From an uncultured Olsenella sp. (GTDB lineage Bacteria > Actinomycetota > Coriobacteriia > Coriobacteriales > Atopobiaceae): a stretch of 30,056 nt of DNA. Location of the stretch: contig CAUGFC010000008.1 of NCBI GenBank assembly GCA_959598545.1, forward strand, positions 1-30,056. Reading direction: 5' to 3'. Shown in pieces: positions 6,690-13,411 of this stretch. The notes under the pieces are model-generated. The model was not told the origin of the DNA, made no database searches, and saw nothing but the letters and a program-made list of their open reading frames with translations. The position numbers and the translations under genes were made by a program. The number at the start of each line of letters is the position of its first letter. Positions within the stretch are counted from its first letter, which is position 1.

Positions 6690-8068
6690 TGGCCGTGGGG
6701 ACGATCCAGAAGAGCGTGCTCACCGACATCGCGAACGCCATCCGCGCCCAGAACGGCGGCACCGACACCTACCTTCCCTCCGAGATGGCGGCGGCGGTGC
6801 TCGCGCTCGACGGCACGAAGGCCGGGACGCCGCTCCAGGCGGTCGCCGGAACGGGCACGGGCGTGATCTCGGATACCGTCTTCGACGGCATCGCCGGCGC
6901 GATCCGCGCGCAGAACGGGCTCTCCGAGACCTACAGGCCCTCCGAGATGGCGCCGGCGATCCTGGCGCTCGCTTGGGACGTGGGCGTGAAGATGCGCGCG
7001 ATCCTGCTCGCGGACGGCACGCTCGAGTTCAACTACCGCGACGGGCGCTCCTCCGACGTGCCCGGCGCGGTGATCCTGGACGCCTGGGAGGTGGACCCCG
7101 CGGGCTACTCGTCGGCCGGCACCCGCCCCTGGGACGACGTCAAGCTCTCCGTGACTCGCGCCGTGTTCGACGGCGACTTCTCCGAGGGCGGGCTCGCCAA
7201 CGCCAGCTACCTCTTCCACGGGTTCGAGAACCTCGTGGAGGTGGAGGGCTTCGAGGAGCTCTCCGGCGCGACCAGCATGAACCAGATGTTCGTGAGCTGC
7301 GCCTCGCTCGAGACGATCTGGGCGGACGGTTTCACCTCGTCCGCCACGAGCGGGTCGCTCATGTTCAGCGGCTGCAGCAGGCTCGTGGGCGGCCAGGGCT
7401 ACGTGCCCGAGCAGATGGACAACCACAACGAGCTCAACTACGGGGCGGACGGCGTGCTGACCGACCCCGCGAGCGACCAGCGCGAGTGGTTCCGGTGCTT
7501 CCTCTACGCCGACGGAGGGCTCGTGCTGACGGCGGAGGCCGAGCCCGAGGCGGGGCGGGAGCTCGTGTCGTCGGGGCGCCTGTGCGCGAACGCCCGGTAC
7601 AACTCGGTGGGCTACCAGCCCTGGTACGACCACCGGCACGACGTGGAGGCGGTGGAGATCGCCGCCGACATGGCCTCCTACGACCACGTGAACACGAACT
7701 ACTGGTTCTACGGGCACCAGGAGATCGCCAGCGTGACGGGGATGGGGAACCTCAGCGGCGTGCGCGAGATGCAGCACACCTTCAACAGCTGCGTGGGGCT
7801 CACCGAGATCGACCTGTCCGGGCTCGACCCGTCCTCGCTCGAGGACCTCGCCTACACCTTCGGCGGGTGCGGGTCGCTCGTGACGATCTGGGCGGACGCC
7901 GACTGGGCGCTGCCGTCCTCCGGCGTCTCCGGCTACCAGACGTTCTACCAGTGCTCCTCGCTCGTGGGCGGCGCGGGAACGACCTACGCGAGCTCGCGCG
8001 CGGGCTACCAGTACATGAGGATCGACGGCGTCGGGGGCGCCGGATATCTGACGGCGAAGAGCTCTTAA
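6689..8068 (+). CDS. Putative receptor-binding tail protein with BspA/DUF285-like repeats
   Basis: 459 residues. Two tandem N-terminal copies of a phage tail motif lie at about 12-40 and 67-93 (DIANAIRAQNGGTDTYLPSEM / GIAGAIRAQNGLSETYRPSEM). The bulk carries BspA-type/DUF285 surface repeats: FHGFENLVEVEGFEELSGA, MNQMFVSCASLETIWADGF and later MQHTFNSCVGLTEIDLSGLD, YTFGGCGSLVTIWADADW, TFYQCSSLVGG. The repeat region is itself duplicated with a spacer between (about residues 160-235 and 330-445). Such repeats are known from bacterial adhesins, so host-surface binding is likely. It is the last gene of the tail operon and is followed by a strong hairpin. Confidence 0.78.
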   Translation: MAVGTIQKSVLTDIANAIRAQNGGTDTYLPSEMAAAVLALDGTKAGTPLQAVAGTGTGVISDTVFDGIAGAIRAQNGLSETYRPSEMAPAILALAWDVGVKMRAILLADGTLEFNYRDGRSSDVPGAVILDAWEVDPAGYSSAGTRPWDDVKLSVTRAVFDGDFSEGGLANASYLFHGFENLVEVEGFEELSGATSMNQMFVSCASLETIWADGFTSSATSGSLMFSGCSRLVGGQGYVPEQMDNHNELNYGADGVLTDPASDQREWFRCFLYADGGLVLTAEAEPEAGRELVSSGRLCANARYNSVGYQPWYDHRHDVEAVEIAADMASYDHVNTNYWFYGHQEIASVTGMGNLSGVREMQHTFNSCVGLTEIDLSGLDPSSLEDLAYTFGGCGSLVTIWADADWALPSSGVSGYQTFYQCSSLVGGAGTTYASSRAGYQYMRIDGVGGAGYLTAKSS

Positions 8069-8073
8069 TAGGC

Positions 8074-8119
8074 ACCCCTCCGGCACATGCGGCGCTTGCG
8101 CCGCATGTGCCGGAGGGGT
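8074..8119. terminator. Perfect 22-bp-stem palindrome between convergent genes
   Basis: The arms 8074-8095 and 8098-8119 are perfectly complementary (22 bp, starting ACCCCTCCGG) around a TT centre. It begins 6 bp after the tail gene stop and lies before the end of the minus-strand regulator gene, where a bidirectional terminator would sit. Neither side has a U-tract, so it may act as an RNA-stabilising or Rho-assisted end, or be a recombination scar at the edge of the accessory block. Confidence 0.6.
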
Positions 8120-8184
8120 GGACGCGCCGTCGGAGGGAGCTCGGGACGAGCCCACCGTGCGGGCGGCGCGAGGGGCGGGTCGTT

Positions 8185-8970
8185 TTAGTCCGGATAGAGC
8201 TCCATGACGATTTCCTCGAACTTCTTCATTAGCTTATATCTGGCCGCTTCAACGTATGCCTGCTTATCCATATCCGCTGAATACATCTCGCTTAGTGCGG
8301 CTTCCGTATCTATATAGGCTTCCCTCAGCAACGGGTTAACTTCTTGGCCTTCATCTGCGTACGGGTCGAATTCCAGGGCCTCTGCAAGCAGCTCTGGACC
8401 GTATTTTTCCTCAAGTTCCTTGAAGAGCCTTTTCTGGATATCGGGTCCACTGTAGACCCTGTCCATTTCCTCCATCGACATAACTAGCTCGAAAAAGCCT
8501 TCCGAGGCGAGCAGCCTGCTTATCTTTTCCCCAGCCTCATCGGGAAGCATGTGCACGTTTTTGAATGCTGTCTCATATCTGGTCGCCAGCCGGATGTGCT
8601 CGATTGCCTTCTCATTTAGACCCAGATACTCGACAGCGTCCTCCTGCCTGAACGTTCGATATTCCGTTTCTCCCAGCAGGTAGCCCACGTCCACCCCGAA
8701 GAAGTCGGCTAGCATGATGACGACTTTCAGAGGTGGTATTCCGGCTCCCCACTTTCCTGTGCCGCCGAAGTTGAACCACCTGCTTATGCTCGCTTGCGTG
8801 AGGCGAAACCCAGAGCCCTCTTCCGGGTATCTCTCCTCCATCCTCCGGATAAGCTCGAACTGAGTAACCTTCCCAGATCCGGTTCTGCCCTTTTCGTCCT
8901 GTTTGTACCTCTCGAGGCAGGACTGAATCCTCTCGTACCATTTCGAGGCTTTCTCATCAAATATGCGCAT
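8185..8970 (-). CDS. XRE-family HTH regulator (phage repressor-like)
   Basis: 261 residues from MRIFDEKASKWYERI. A helix-turn-helix of XRE type spans about residues 34-85 (VTQFELIRRM, LTQASISRWFNF, PPLKVVIMLADFFGVDVGYLLGE), followed by a long helical C-terminal domain (LLASEGFFELVMSMEEMDR, LFKELEEKYGPELLAEAL) without a visible peptidase site, so a LexA-like self-cleaving repressor is unlikely. An in-frame ATG at 9000 would add ten residues; neither start has an ideal ribosome site. GC is clearly lower than in the neighbouring tail and lysis genes, which suggests separate acquisition. It is divergent from the NERD gene across about 110 bp and probably controls it. Confidence 0.78.
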   Translation of the reverse strand: MRIFDEKASKWYERIQSCLERYKQDEKGRTGSGKVTQFELIRRMEERYPEEGSGFRLTQASISRWFNFGGTGKWGAGIPPLKVVIMLADFFGVDVGYLLGETEYRTFRQEDAVEYLGLNEKAIEHIRLATRYETAFKNVHMLPDEAGEKISRLLASEGFFELVMSMEEMDRVYSGPDIQKRLFKELEEKYGPELLAEALEFDPYADEGQEVNPLLREAYIDTEAALSEMYSADMDKQAYVEAARYKLMKKFEEIVMELYPD

Positions 8971-8998
8971 GATGGATAGATTCACTCCAAATATCATC

Positions 8999-9082
8999 AA
9001 AGTATTCTCGAAACCCCCTAGTTTTGGATATTACTCCTCAGCGATACTTCTAGCAACGAGTTAGGAACCGAGGAGGTCAGAC
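8999..9082. promoter_or_regulatory. Divergent control region between regulator and NERD gene
   Basis: This AT-rich stretch must hold the promoters of both divergent genes. AAGTAT (9000-9005) and its reverse complement ATACTT (9044-9049) form widely spaced half-sites that could bind the XRE protein; ATATTA (9028-9033) could be a minus-strand -10 (TAATAT). GAGGAGGT lies 6 nt before the NERD ATG and is an excellent ribosome-binding site. Promoter and operator assignment is tentative. Confidence 0.35.
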
Positions 9083-10129
9083 ATGACAAGCAAGACGAAC
9101 AAAATCATCGAGAGGCTCGAGGGGACGGGCTTCATGACCGAGAAGGCCTACACGCACGACCAGCTGCTCGACGGCATGAAGGGCTTCGAGCGGGCGGCTC
9201 TGAGGGAGGTTTTCCGCGACGGGTATTCAGAGTCGCTGCGCGCGTACGACCTCGCTGCCCACTTCCGCGACATGGCCTCCAAGTACGCGCTCTGCGACAA
9301 CGAGGTATACGGCCGTCTCTCTTCGGGGCTTCACCGACTGAGCCGGGAAATCTCCTCCCTGGTGAACGGCGCAAGGGGTGAGCGCTACATGGCGCGCGCC
9401 CTCGGATGGCTCAAGTGCGAGAACGAGGTGCTCCTCAACGTCGAGCTGGAGCACGAGGGGGAGCGGTGCGAGTACGACGCCATCGTGATCACGCCCTCCG
9501 GCATCGACATCGTGGAGAGCAAGTTCTTCAACTACCACGCCGAGATCGACCCGGACGGGTTCTTTCACGACCGCGCCCGCTCCCGGGAGAGGAGCTACAA
9601 CGTCGGCGAGAAGATGAGAGCCAAAGAGCACGTGCTGTTCAGCGTCATCGAGGCGACCTCTCCCGGCGCGGTCCCTCGCTCGTGCGTCAGAAGCGCCCTC
9701 TTCGTCGCCAACAACAACGCCGTCGTCGAGGATCGCTTCGGGCTCGTGGACGTGTGCAACAGCGGCCAGATCTGCTCCCTCATCGAGGGTAGGAAGGGCG
9801 AGGCCCTCGACCGGGACGCCAGGTTGGTGGTGGCTGATGCCGTCGAGGGGGCGAGACAGACCTTCCTCTACGAGCCCCCGCTGGACTTCAACCAGCTCCG
9901 CTCTGACATCGCAGACTTCATCGTGACGACCGAGAGGGCTGCCGCCCGAAGCGACGCGGCATCGGAGAGCGCCGTCGAGGTCGACTCGCTCGTTAGTGAC
10001 GGGCCCGTCGCCGACAGGGTCGGGATGATCTCGGAAATCGCCCGCGATGCTGCGGCGATTCTCCTCTATGTCCTAGGAGCGGGGGCGGCCGGGTACGGCA
10101 TGTATCGCCTCTCGCGGTGGGCGGCTTAG
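9083..10129 (+). CDS. NERD-domain nuclease-like protein with C-terminal membrane anchor
   Basis: 348 residues. Residues 1-92 are helical. The nuclease-related domain starts at GARGERYMARAL (G96, E100) and contains the expected strand-turn-strand core: D132 in CEYDAIVITPSG and the E145-S-K147 pair in IDIVESKFF, the D...ExK metal site of PD-(D/E)XK nucleases. The rest of the domain runs to about 255. A hydrophobic segment near 323-342 (DAAAILLYVLGAGAAGYGMY), followed by Arg, is a probable membrane anchor with the nuclease in the cytoplasm. It sits between tail and lysis genes, a place where phages carry accessory genes. A role in defence against other phages or DNA is an inference. Confidence 0.8.
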   Translation: MTSKTNKIIERLEGTGFMTEKAYTHDQLLDGMKGFERAALREVFRDGYSESLRAYDLAAHFRDMASKYALCDNEVYGRLSSGLHRLSREISSLVNGARGERYMARALGWLKCENEVLLNVELEHEGERCEYDAIVITPSGIDIVESKFFNYHAEIDPDGFFHDRARSRERSYNVGEKMRAKEHVLFSVIEATSPGAVPRSCVRSALFVANNNAVVEDRFGLVDVCNSGQICSLIEGRKGEALDRDARLVVADAVEGARQTFLYEPPLDFNQLRSDIADFIVTTERAAARSDAASESAVEVDSLVSDGPVADRVGMISEIARDAAAILLYVLGAGAAGYGMYRLSRWAA

Positions 10130-10154
10130 GGTCATTGACGATTGGAGGATAGCA

Positions 10155-10403
10155 ATGAACGACAACTGCGAAACGAAGCTCCCTGCCCTTCTAACCGGAG
10201 ACGTTGCCGACGGCCCCATCGCCAAGGGGATTGAGAGGGTGCTGAATAGCTTGGCGGCTGCGATTGATCGCGGCGAACTCGCTCCCGCGTTCCTCACGCT
10301 GGGAGGTGGCATCGGCCTAGGAATCGTCATCACCGTGCTGCGCGGCGGCTCGGTCACGCTGTTTGGGGGCTTGGTGGTCCTCAAGCCGCCGTCGGTTGCT
10401 TAA
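10155..10403 (+). CDS. Small membrane protein linked to the NERD gene
   Basis: 82 residues, 25 bp after the NERD gene with no promoter or terminator in between, so probably cotranscribed; GGAGGATAGCA precedes the ATG. The N-terminal 40 residues are polar (MNDNCETKLPALLTGDVADG), followed by a hydrophobic stretch of about 45-65 (FLTLGGGIGLGIVITVL) and a second weaker one (SVTLFGGLVVLK). One or two membrane segments. No family recognised. Pairing with the membrane-anchored nuclease suggests a partner or inhibitor at the membrane, which is only an inference. A strong terminator follows. Confidence 0.6.
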   Translation: MNDNCETKLPALLTGDVADGPIAKGIERVLNSLAAAIDRGELAPAFLTLGGGIGLGIVITVLRGGSVTLFGGLVVLKPPSVA

Positions 10404-10432
10404 TGTGGCGATTCAACATCAGCCTCAAATTA

Positions 10433-10464
10433 GCGCCCGCCACTATATCGGCGGGCGCTTCTCT
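10433..10464 (+). terminator. Rho-independent terminator ending the accessory cassette
   Basis: GCGCCCGCC (10433-10441) and GGCGGGCGC (10450-10458) form a perfect 9-bp GC-rich stem with an 8-nt loop, followed by TTCTCT. It begins about 30 bp after the stop of the small membrane protein and isolates the cassette from the lysis genes. Confidence 0.75.
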
Positions 10465-10476
10465 ATGTGAACTCCT

Positions 10477-10507
10477 TTGTGAAGCGACGGAAGGTGACGC
10501 TTCACAA
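10477..10507. promoter_or_regulatory. 10-bp inverted repeat upstream of the lysis module
   Basis: TTGTGAAGCG (10477-10486) and CGCTTCACAA (10498-10507) are perfect inverted copies with an 11-bp spacer. No U-tract follows, so this is not an obvious terminator. It lies between the cassette terminator and the first lysis gene and could be an operator for a dimeric regulator or the old edge of the inserted block. The remaining 10508-10595 holds the leader of the next gene, with GGGGAGGAGG ahead of its ATG. Confidence 0.4.
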
Positions 10508-10595
10508 CATTACCGCAGCTAGACATAGTCGTTTGTGACCGCATCGGACACTTCTCCCAGAGGGCGGGGCGTTCCCGTCCGGGGAGGAGGCGCGC

Positions 10596-10811
10596 ATGGA
10601 GTCGGTCGTCGCGGCGCTCGTGACGGGGGTTCTCACCCTCGCTGGGGTGCTCGTGTCCAACTCGCGCAGCCGCGCGGTCATGGAGGTCAAGATCGACAAC
10701 CTGACGCGTCAGGTCGAGAGGCACAACTGCCTCGTCGAGCGCACCTACGCCCTGGAGCAGGACGTCGCCGTCGTGAAAGCGGAGATCGACAACCTGAGGA
10801 AGGGGCAATGA
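10596..10811 (+). CDS. Small phage membrane/coiled-coil protein of the lysis module
   Basis: 71 residues. One N-terminal membrane segment (VVAALVTGVLTLAGVLVS, about 4-21), a basic turn (NSRSRAV), then a coiled coil (VMEVKIDNLTRQVERHN, YALEQDVAVVKAEIDNL). This is the layout of XhlA-like or holin-associated proteins found just before holins. GGAGGAGG is well spaced upstream. The stop overlaps the holin start as ATGA. Confidence 0.65.
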   Translation: MESVVAALVTGVLTLAGVLVSNSRSRAVMEVKIDNLTRQVERHNCLVERTYALEQDVAVVKAEIDNLRKGQ

Positions 10812-11035
10812 TGGAGGCTTTCCTGACATCCAACGAGTGGCCGTGGCGCCTGGCGCGAACCATCGTGCAGGGCGTGCTCGGCGTGGTCGCGGCCAACGTG
10901 GACATGCTCGTGGGCTGCGCAGTGCTGGCGCCGGAGTGGCGCGCGGTCGTGGTGGCGCTCGTGATGGCCGTGCTGTCGCCGGTGATGGCGGAGCTCGGCG
11001 CGGCGCTGCCGTCGGGCGGTGGTCCCGATGAGTGA
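10808..11035 (+). CDS. Phage holin
   Basis: 75 residues from ATG 10808 (a second ATG follows at once, at 10811, and is better spaced from GGGG). After a short N-terminus (MMEAFLTSNEWPWRLART) there are two hydrophobic segments, about 19-39 (IVQGVLGVVAANVDMLVGCAVL) and 43-62 (WRAVVVALVMAVLSPVMAEL), and a short polar tail. Size, two membrane spans and position before the endolysin fit a small holin that opens the membrane for lysis. It overlaps both neighbours. Confidence 0.72.
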   Translation: MMEAFLTSNEWPWRLARTIVQGVLGVVAANVDMLVGCAVLAPEWRAVVVALVMAVLSPVMAELGAALPSGGGPDE

Positions 11036-11171
11036 CGGGCGCGAGTTCGCGAGCGAGGAGGAGCGCTGGGAGGCGCTGCGCGGCGAGGGCGTCGAGGCGG
11101 CCGCGCCGGACGGCTGGGAGCCCGACGAGGGCGAGGACGGCGGCTTCGAGGAGGTGCCCGATGGCGTATAG
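11028..11171 (+). CDS. Small acidic protein between holin and endolysin
   Basis: 47 residues, starting at an ATG that overlaps the holin end (ATGAGTGA) and ending in TAG at 11169-11171, 11 nt inside the endolysin gene. The text is very acidic (SDGREFASEEERWEALRGEG ... WEPDEGEDGGFEEVPDGV). Overlaps at both ends suggest translational coupling in a continuous lysis operon. No family recognised. Confidence 0.5.
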   Translation: MSDGREFASEEERWEALRGEGVEAAAPDGWEPDEGEDGGFEEVPDGV

Positions 11172-12084
11172 CATCCTCTTCAAGCAGTGCGGGAGCGACC
11201 ACATGACGCGCGGGCGCTCCCGCGCGATCGACCGCATCGTGGTTCACTTCACGGCGACGCTCGCCTCCGCGCGCAACAACGCGACGTACTTCGCGCGCAA
11301 CGAGGGCCAGGGCGCCTCCGCGCACTACTTCGTCGACGATGTCACGCCCGAGATCTACCAGAGCGTGGCGGAGGGCGACACCGCATGGCACGCGGGCGAC
11401 TGGCAGATGAACTGCCGCGCGATCGGCATCGAGGTCGTCTCGGCCGGCGAGGACTTCAGCGCGACGGAGATCGAGAAGCTGGGCTGGCTCGTGCGGAGGC
11501 TCATGGCCAAGTACGGCATCGGCGCCTCCGGGGTGATCCGGCACTACGACGTGACGGGTAAGCTCTGCCCCGCGCCCTACGTGGCGGCGTCCAAGTGGGC
11601 GGCGCTGAAGGCGGCGATCACGGGCGGCGTTGTTTCTGGCGGCACGGTCGTGGAGCTCGCGCGGCGCGTCATCGCGGGCGAGTTCGGCAACGGGGACGCG
11701 CGGCGCGCGGCGCTCGGGTCACGCTATGACGAGGTGCAGGCTGAGGTGAACCGCATCCTGGCGGGCGGCTCCGGCGGGGGCGCGGCCCAGGAGCCGGCGG
11801 CCGACGATGTGGACGACCTCGCGCGCCGCGTGATCGCGGGCGAGTTCGGAAACGGCGCGGCGCGGAAGGCCGCTCTGGGCGACCGCTACGCGGAAGTCCA
11901 GGCGCGCGTGAACGGGATGCTGGGCGCCGGGGGCTCCTCGGGAGGCTCGTCCGGCGGCGCGGACGTCGACGCCCTGGCGCGCGCCGTCATCCGCGGCGAC
12001 TACGGCAACGGGGCCGAAAGAAAGCGCCGCCTGGGCTCGCTCTACGGCGCCGTGCAGGCCCGCGTGAACGAGATCCTGTCGTGA
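11161..12084 (+). CDS. Endolysin: N-acetylmuramoyl-L-alanine amidase with three CW_7 repeats
   Basis: 307 residues. Residues about 18-155 are an Amidase_2/PGRP-type zinc amidase that cuts peptidoglycan between MurNAc and L-Ala: His in IDRIVVHFTAT, TAWHAGDW, CRAIGIEVVS, and the His/Cys pair of VIRHYDVTGKLCPAP are the usual metal and catalytic elements. Three CW_7 (Cpl-7) wall-binding repeats follow, each of the form LARRVIAGEFGNG...ALG.RY.EVQA.VN.IL (about 170, 222 and 273), joined by Gly/Ser linkers. No signal peptide is seen, so release depends on the holin. The stop overlaps the next GTG. Confidence 0.93.
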   Translation: MAYSILFKQCGSDHMTRGRSRAIDRIVVHFTATLASARNNATYFARNEGQGASAHYFVDDVTPEIYQSVAEGDTAWHAGDWQMNCRAIGIEVVSAGEDFSATEIEKLGWLVRRLMAKYGIGASGVIRHYDVTGKLCPAPYVAASKWAALKAAITGGVVSGGTVVELARRVIAGEFGNGDARRAALGSRYDEVQAEVNRILAGGSGGGAAQEPAADDVDDLARRVIAGEFGNGAARKAALGDRYAEVQARVNGMLGAGGSSGGSSGGADVDALARAVIRGDYGNGAERKRRLGSLYGAVQARVNEILS

Positions 12085-12194
12085 CGCGCGAGGACGCCAG
12101 CTGGGGCGCGGCCACGGCGCTGGCCGTTCTGCTGTGCCTGGGCGCGCTGCCCCTCGCGCCGCTGCTCTGGCTCGCGGGCAGGCTCGATCCGTAG
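12081..12194 (+). CDS. Tiny membrane protein after the endolysin
   Basis: 37 residues from a GTG overlapping the endolysin stop (GTGA). After VTREDASWG comes one hydrophobic span (ATALAVLLCLGALPLAPLLWL) and the tail AGRLDP. The translational coupling and membrane span suggest an accessory lysis protein such as a holin helper or spanin-like peptide, but no family is recognised. Confidence 0.45.
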   Translation: MTREDASWGAATALAVLLCLGALPLAPLLWLAGRLDP

Positions 12195-12227
12195 CGTTCC
12201 GTCGCTTCACGAAGGTCTACACAAGGA

Positions 12228-12260
12228 GAGGCCCTCGCCCCGGGATGGGGCGAGGGCCTC
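12228..12260. terminator. Strong hairpin between the lysis operon and the minus-strand gene
   Basis: GAGGCCCTCGCCCC (12228-12241) pairs perfectly with GGGGCGAGGGCCTC (12247-12260) around a 5-nt loop. It lies 33 bp after the last lysis ORF and 5 bp after the end of the converging minus-strand gene, so it can stop both. The U-tract is weak on both sides (TCCTTGT on the minus strand). Confidence 0.68.
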
Positions 12261-12265
12261 CGTCG

Positions 12266-12583
12266 CTACCGCCTCCGGCGCGGGCCGTCGGTAAGCGTCG
12301 GGAAGTCGCGGTGCCTGGGGCCGTCCACGAGCACCTCGTACCACCACTCCCTGCTCCTCGGGCCGTCCGCCGCGAGGTCGTCTATCAGGCGGGTCTGGGT
12401 GACCTCGTCGAGCTCCGCGAACTCGTCGCGCATCGCGTTCTCGATGGCGGTGGAGCTCTCGATCATGTCGCGCAGGATCTGCTTCTTCTCCTCGAGGGTG
12501 AAGCTCTCGGGCGATATGTCCATGAGCTCCGCCATGAAGTAGGCGTGGTCCTCGGCTTCCTCGAGTGCCTTCCAGTCGGTCAT
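12266..12583 (-). CDS. Uncharacterised small acidic protein at the phage right end
   Basis: 105 residues. GGAG lies 8 nt before the ATG. The protein is almost all helical and acidic (ALEEAEDHAYFMAELMDISP, FTLEEKKQILRDMIESS, MRDEFAELDEVTQTRLIDDL), with a basic C-terminus ending PRRRR. No family recognised. It converges on the lysis operon and is the last gene before AT-rich junction DNA, the usual place of lysogenically expressed accessory genes, so immunity, anti-repressor or defence-related roles are possible but unproven. Confidence 0.6.
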   Translation of the reverse strand: MTDWKALEEAEDHAYFMAELMDISPESFTLEEKKQILRDMIESSTAIENAMRDEFAELDEVTQTRLIDDLAADGPRSREWWYEVLVDGPRHRDFPTLTDGPRRRR

Positions 12584-12862
12584 ATCTGTGCTCCAATTCT
12601 CTCATGTAGTGAGTTTTCCCCTTATCTGGGGTGGTACGAATTGCGGTACGAATAAACCCGCTCGGAGCGTTTCAAGCCGTTGCGGAGTGTTATCCGAACT
12701 TCATTCCGACACCTATAACTACCTGCGAGAATGTTGCATTCTGTTATCCGCCGTTCGGAACTGGGGTACGCCGCCAAATTAGCTGCGAGCTAATGAAACC
12801 CGCTGGCCGCGTTGCTAGTCTTCAGCTACCTGTTGGCTGAAGGACACACGAAGGACCGGGTG
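12584..12862. other. AT-richer junction DNA, probable prophage right end
   Basis: No gene is convincing here. The stretch has lower GC than both sides and several small repeats: GGTACGAAT twice at 12633-12641 and 12645-12653 (12-bp period); a longer imperfect pair around TGTTATCCG at 12688-12696 and 12742-12750; the palindrome ATTAGCT-GCG-AGCTAAT at 12778-12794; and CTTCAGC/GCTGAAG at 12820-12842. It separates phage lysis genes from a host lipoprotein gene, so attR probably lies here, but the left end is outside the window and no att core can be paired. No tRNA was recognised. Confidence 0.45.
12679..12761 (+). repeat. Imperfect direct repeats with core TGTTATCCG
   Basis: GTTGC-(4 nt)-TGTTATCCG at 12679-12696 recurs at 12733-12750, 54 bp apart, and both copies continue with a TTC-containing tail. 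Repeats of this kind occur as arm-type integrase sites near att cores, which fits the junction position, but that role is inferred. Confidence 0.4.
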
Positions 12863-13384
12863 ATGACAGTGAGGAAGAACGCTCTCATGGGCAAGAGGAT
12901 CGTCGTGGCCGCGCTGACGGTCGCAGCCCTCGCGGCACCGTACGCGCTGGTCGGATGCGGCGGCGAGACGCCCGCGGACACCGACGAGGCTCCCGTCGAG
13001 CAGGAGGCCGAGCCCGAGCAGGCCGAGCCCGAGGCCTCGGATGCCGAGTATGCCGTGACGATCGACGGCTCCGCGATGACGGAGGACTACGAGGGCAACC
13101 CCGCGATGATCGTCGACTTCACGTTCACCAACAACTCCGACGAGGCGACCTCGTTCGCCGTCGCGTGCTCCCAGAAGGCGTTCCAGAACGGTGTCGAGCT
13201 CGAGCGTGCCATCACTACGGACGACCTCGGCAACGGCTACATGGCGGAGATCAAGCCCGGTGCCACCACCACGGCCCGCATCGCCTACGCGCTGACTGAC
13301 GAGTCCGACGTCACCGTCGAGGTCGAGGAGCTCTTCTCGTTCGATGATACGATGCTGGCTGAGGCCACCTTCTCGGTGGCATAG
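12863..13384 (+). CDS. Lipoprotein with DUF5067-like domain
   Basis: 173 residues from ATG 12863 (AAGGA 7 nt upstream). A basic N-terminus and a hydrophobic signal (RIVVAALTVAALAAPYA) lead to the lipobox LVGC with C32 as lipidated residue. An acidic Pro/Glu/Ala linker follows (ETPADTDEAPVEQEAEPEQA), then a beta-sandwich-like domain of about 110 residues (MIVDFTFTNNSDEATSFAV, MAEIKPGATTTARIAYAL), the style of DUF5067/immunoglobulin-protease-type extracellular lipoproteins. Function unknown; surface anchored. First clear host gene to the right of the prophage. Confidence 0.75.
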   Translation: MTVRKNALMGKRIVVAALTVAALAAPYALVGCGGETPADTDEAPVEQEAEPEQAEPEASDAEYAVTIDGSAMTEDYEGNPAMIVDFTFTNNSDEATSFAVACSQKAFQNGVELERAITTDDLGNGYMAEIKPGATTTARIAYALTDESDVTVEVEELFSFDDTMLAEATFSVA

Positions 13385-13411
13385 CACGGGTGGAAGAGGG
13401 GAGGGGCACGC

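Noticed and set aside
8185..9000. The XRE protein as a LexA/CI-type self-cleaving repressor
   Set aside because: The C-terminal half is helical and shows no Ser/Lys peptidase motif or Ala-Gly cleavage site.
12588..12840. Small plus-strand frames in the junction region
   Set aside because: No ribosome site or recognisable domain, and two frames overlap in the same DNA.
12584..12862. A tRNA gene as the integration site
   Set aside because: No cloverleaf with anticodon and T-loop could be drawn on either strand.
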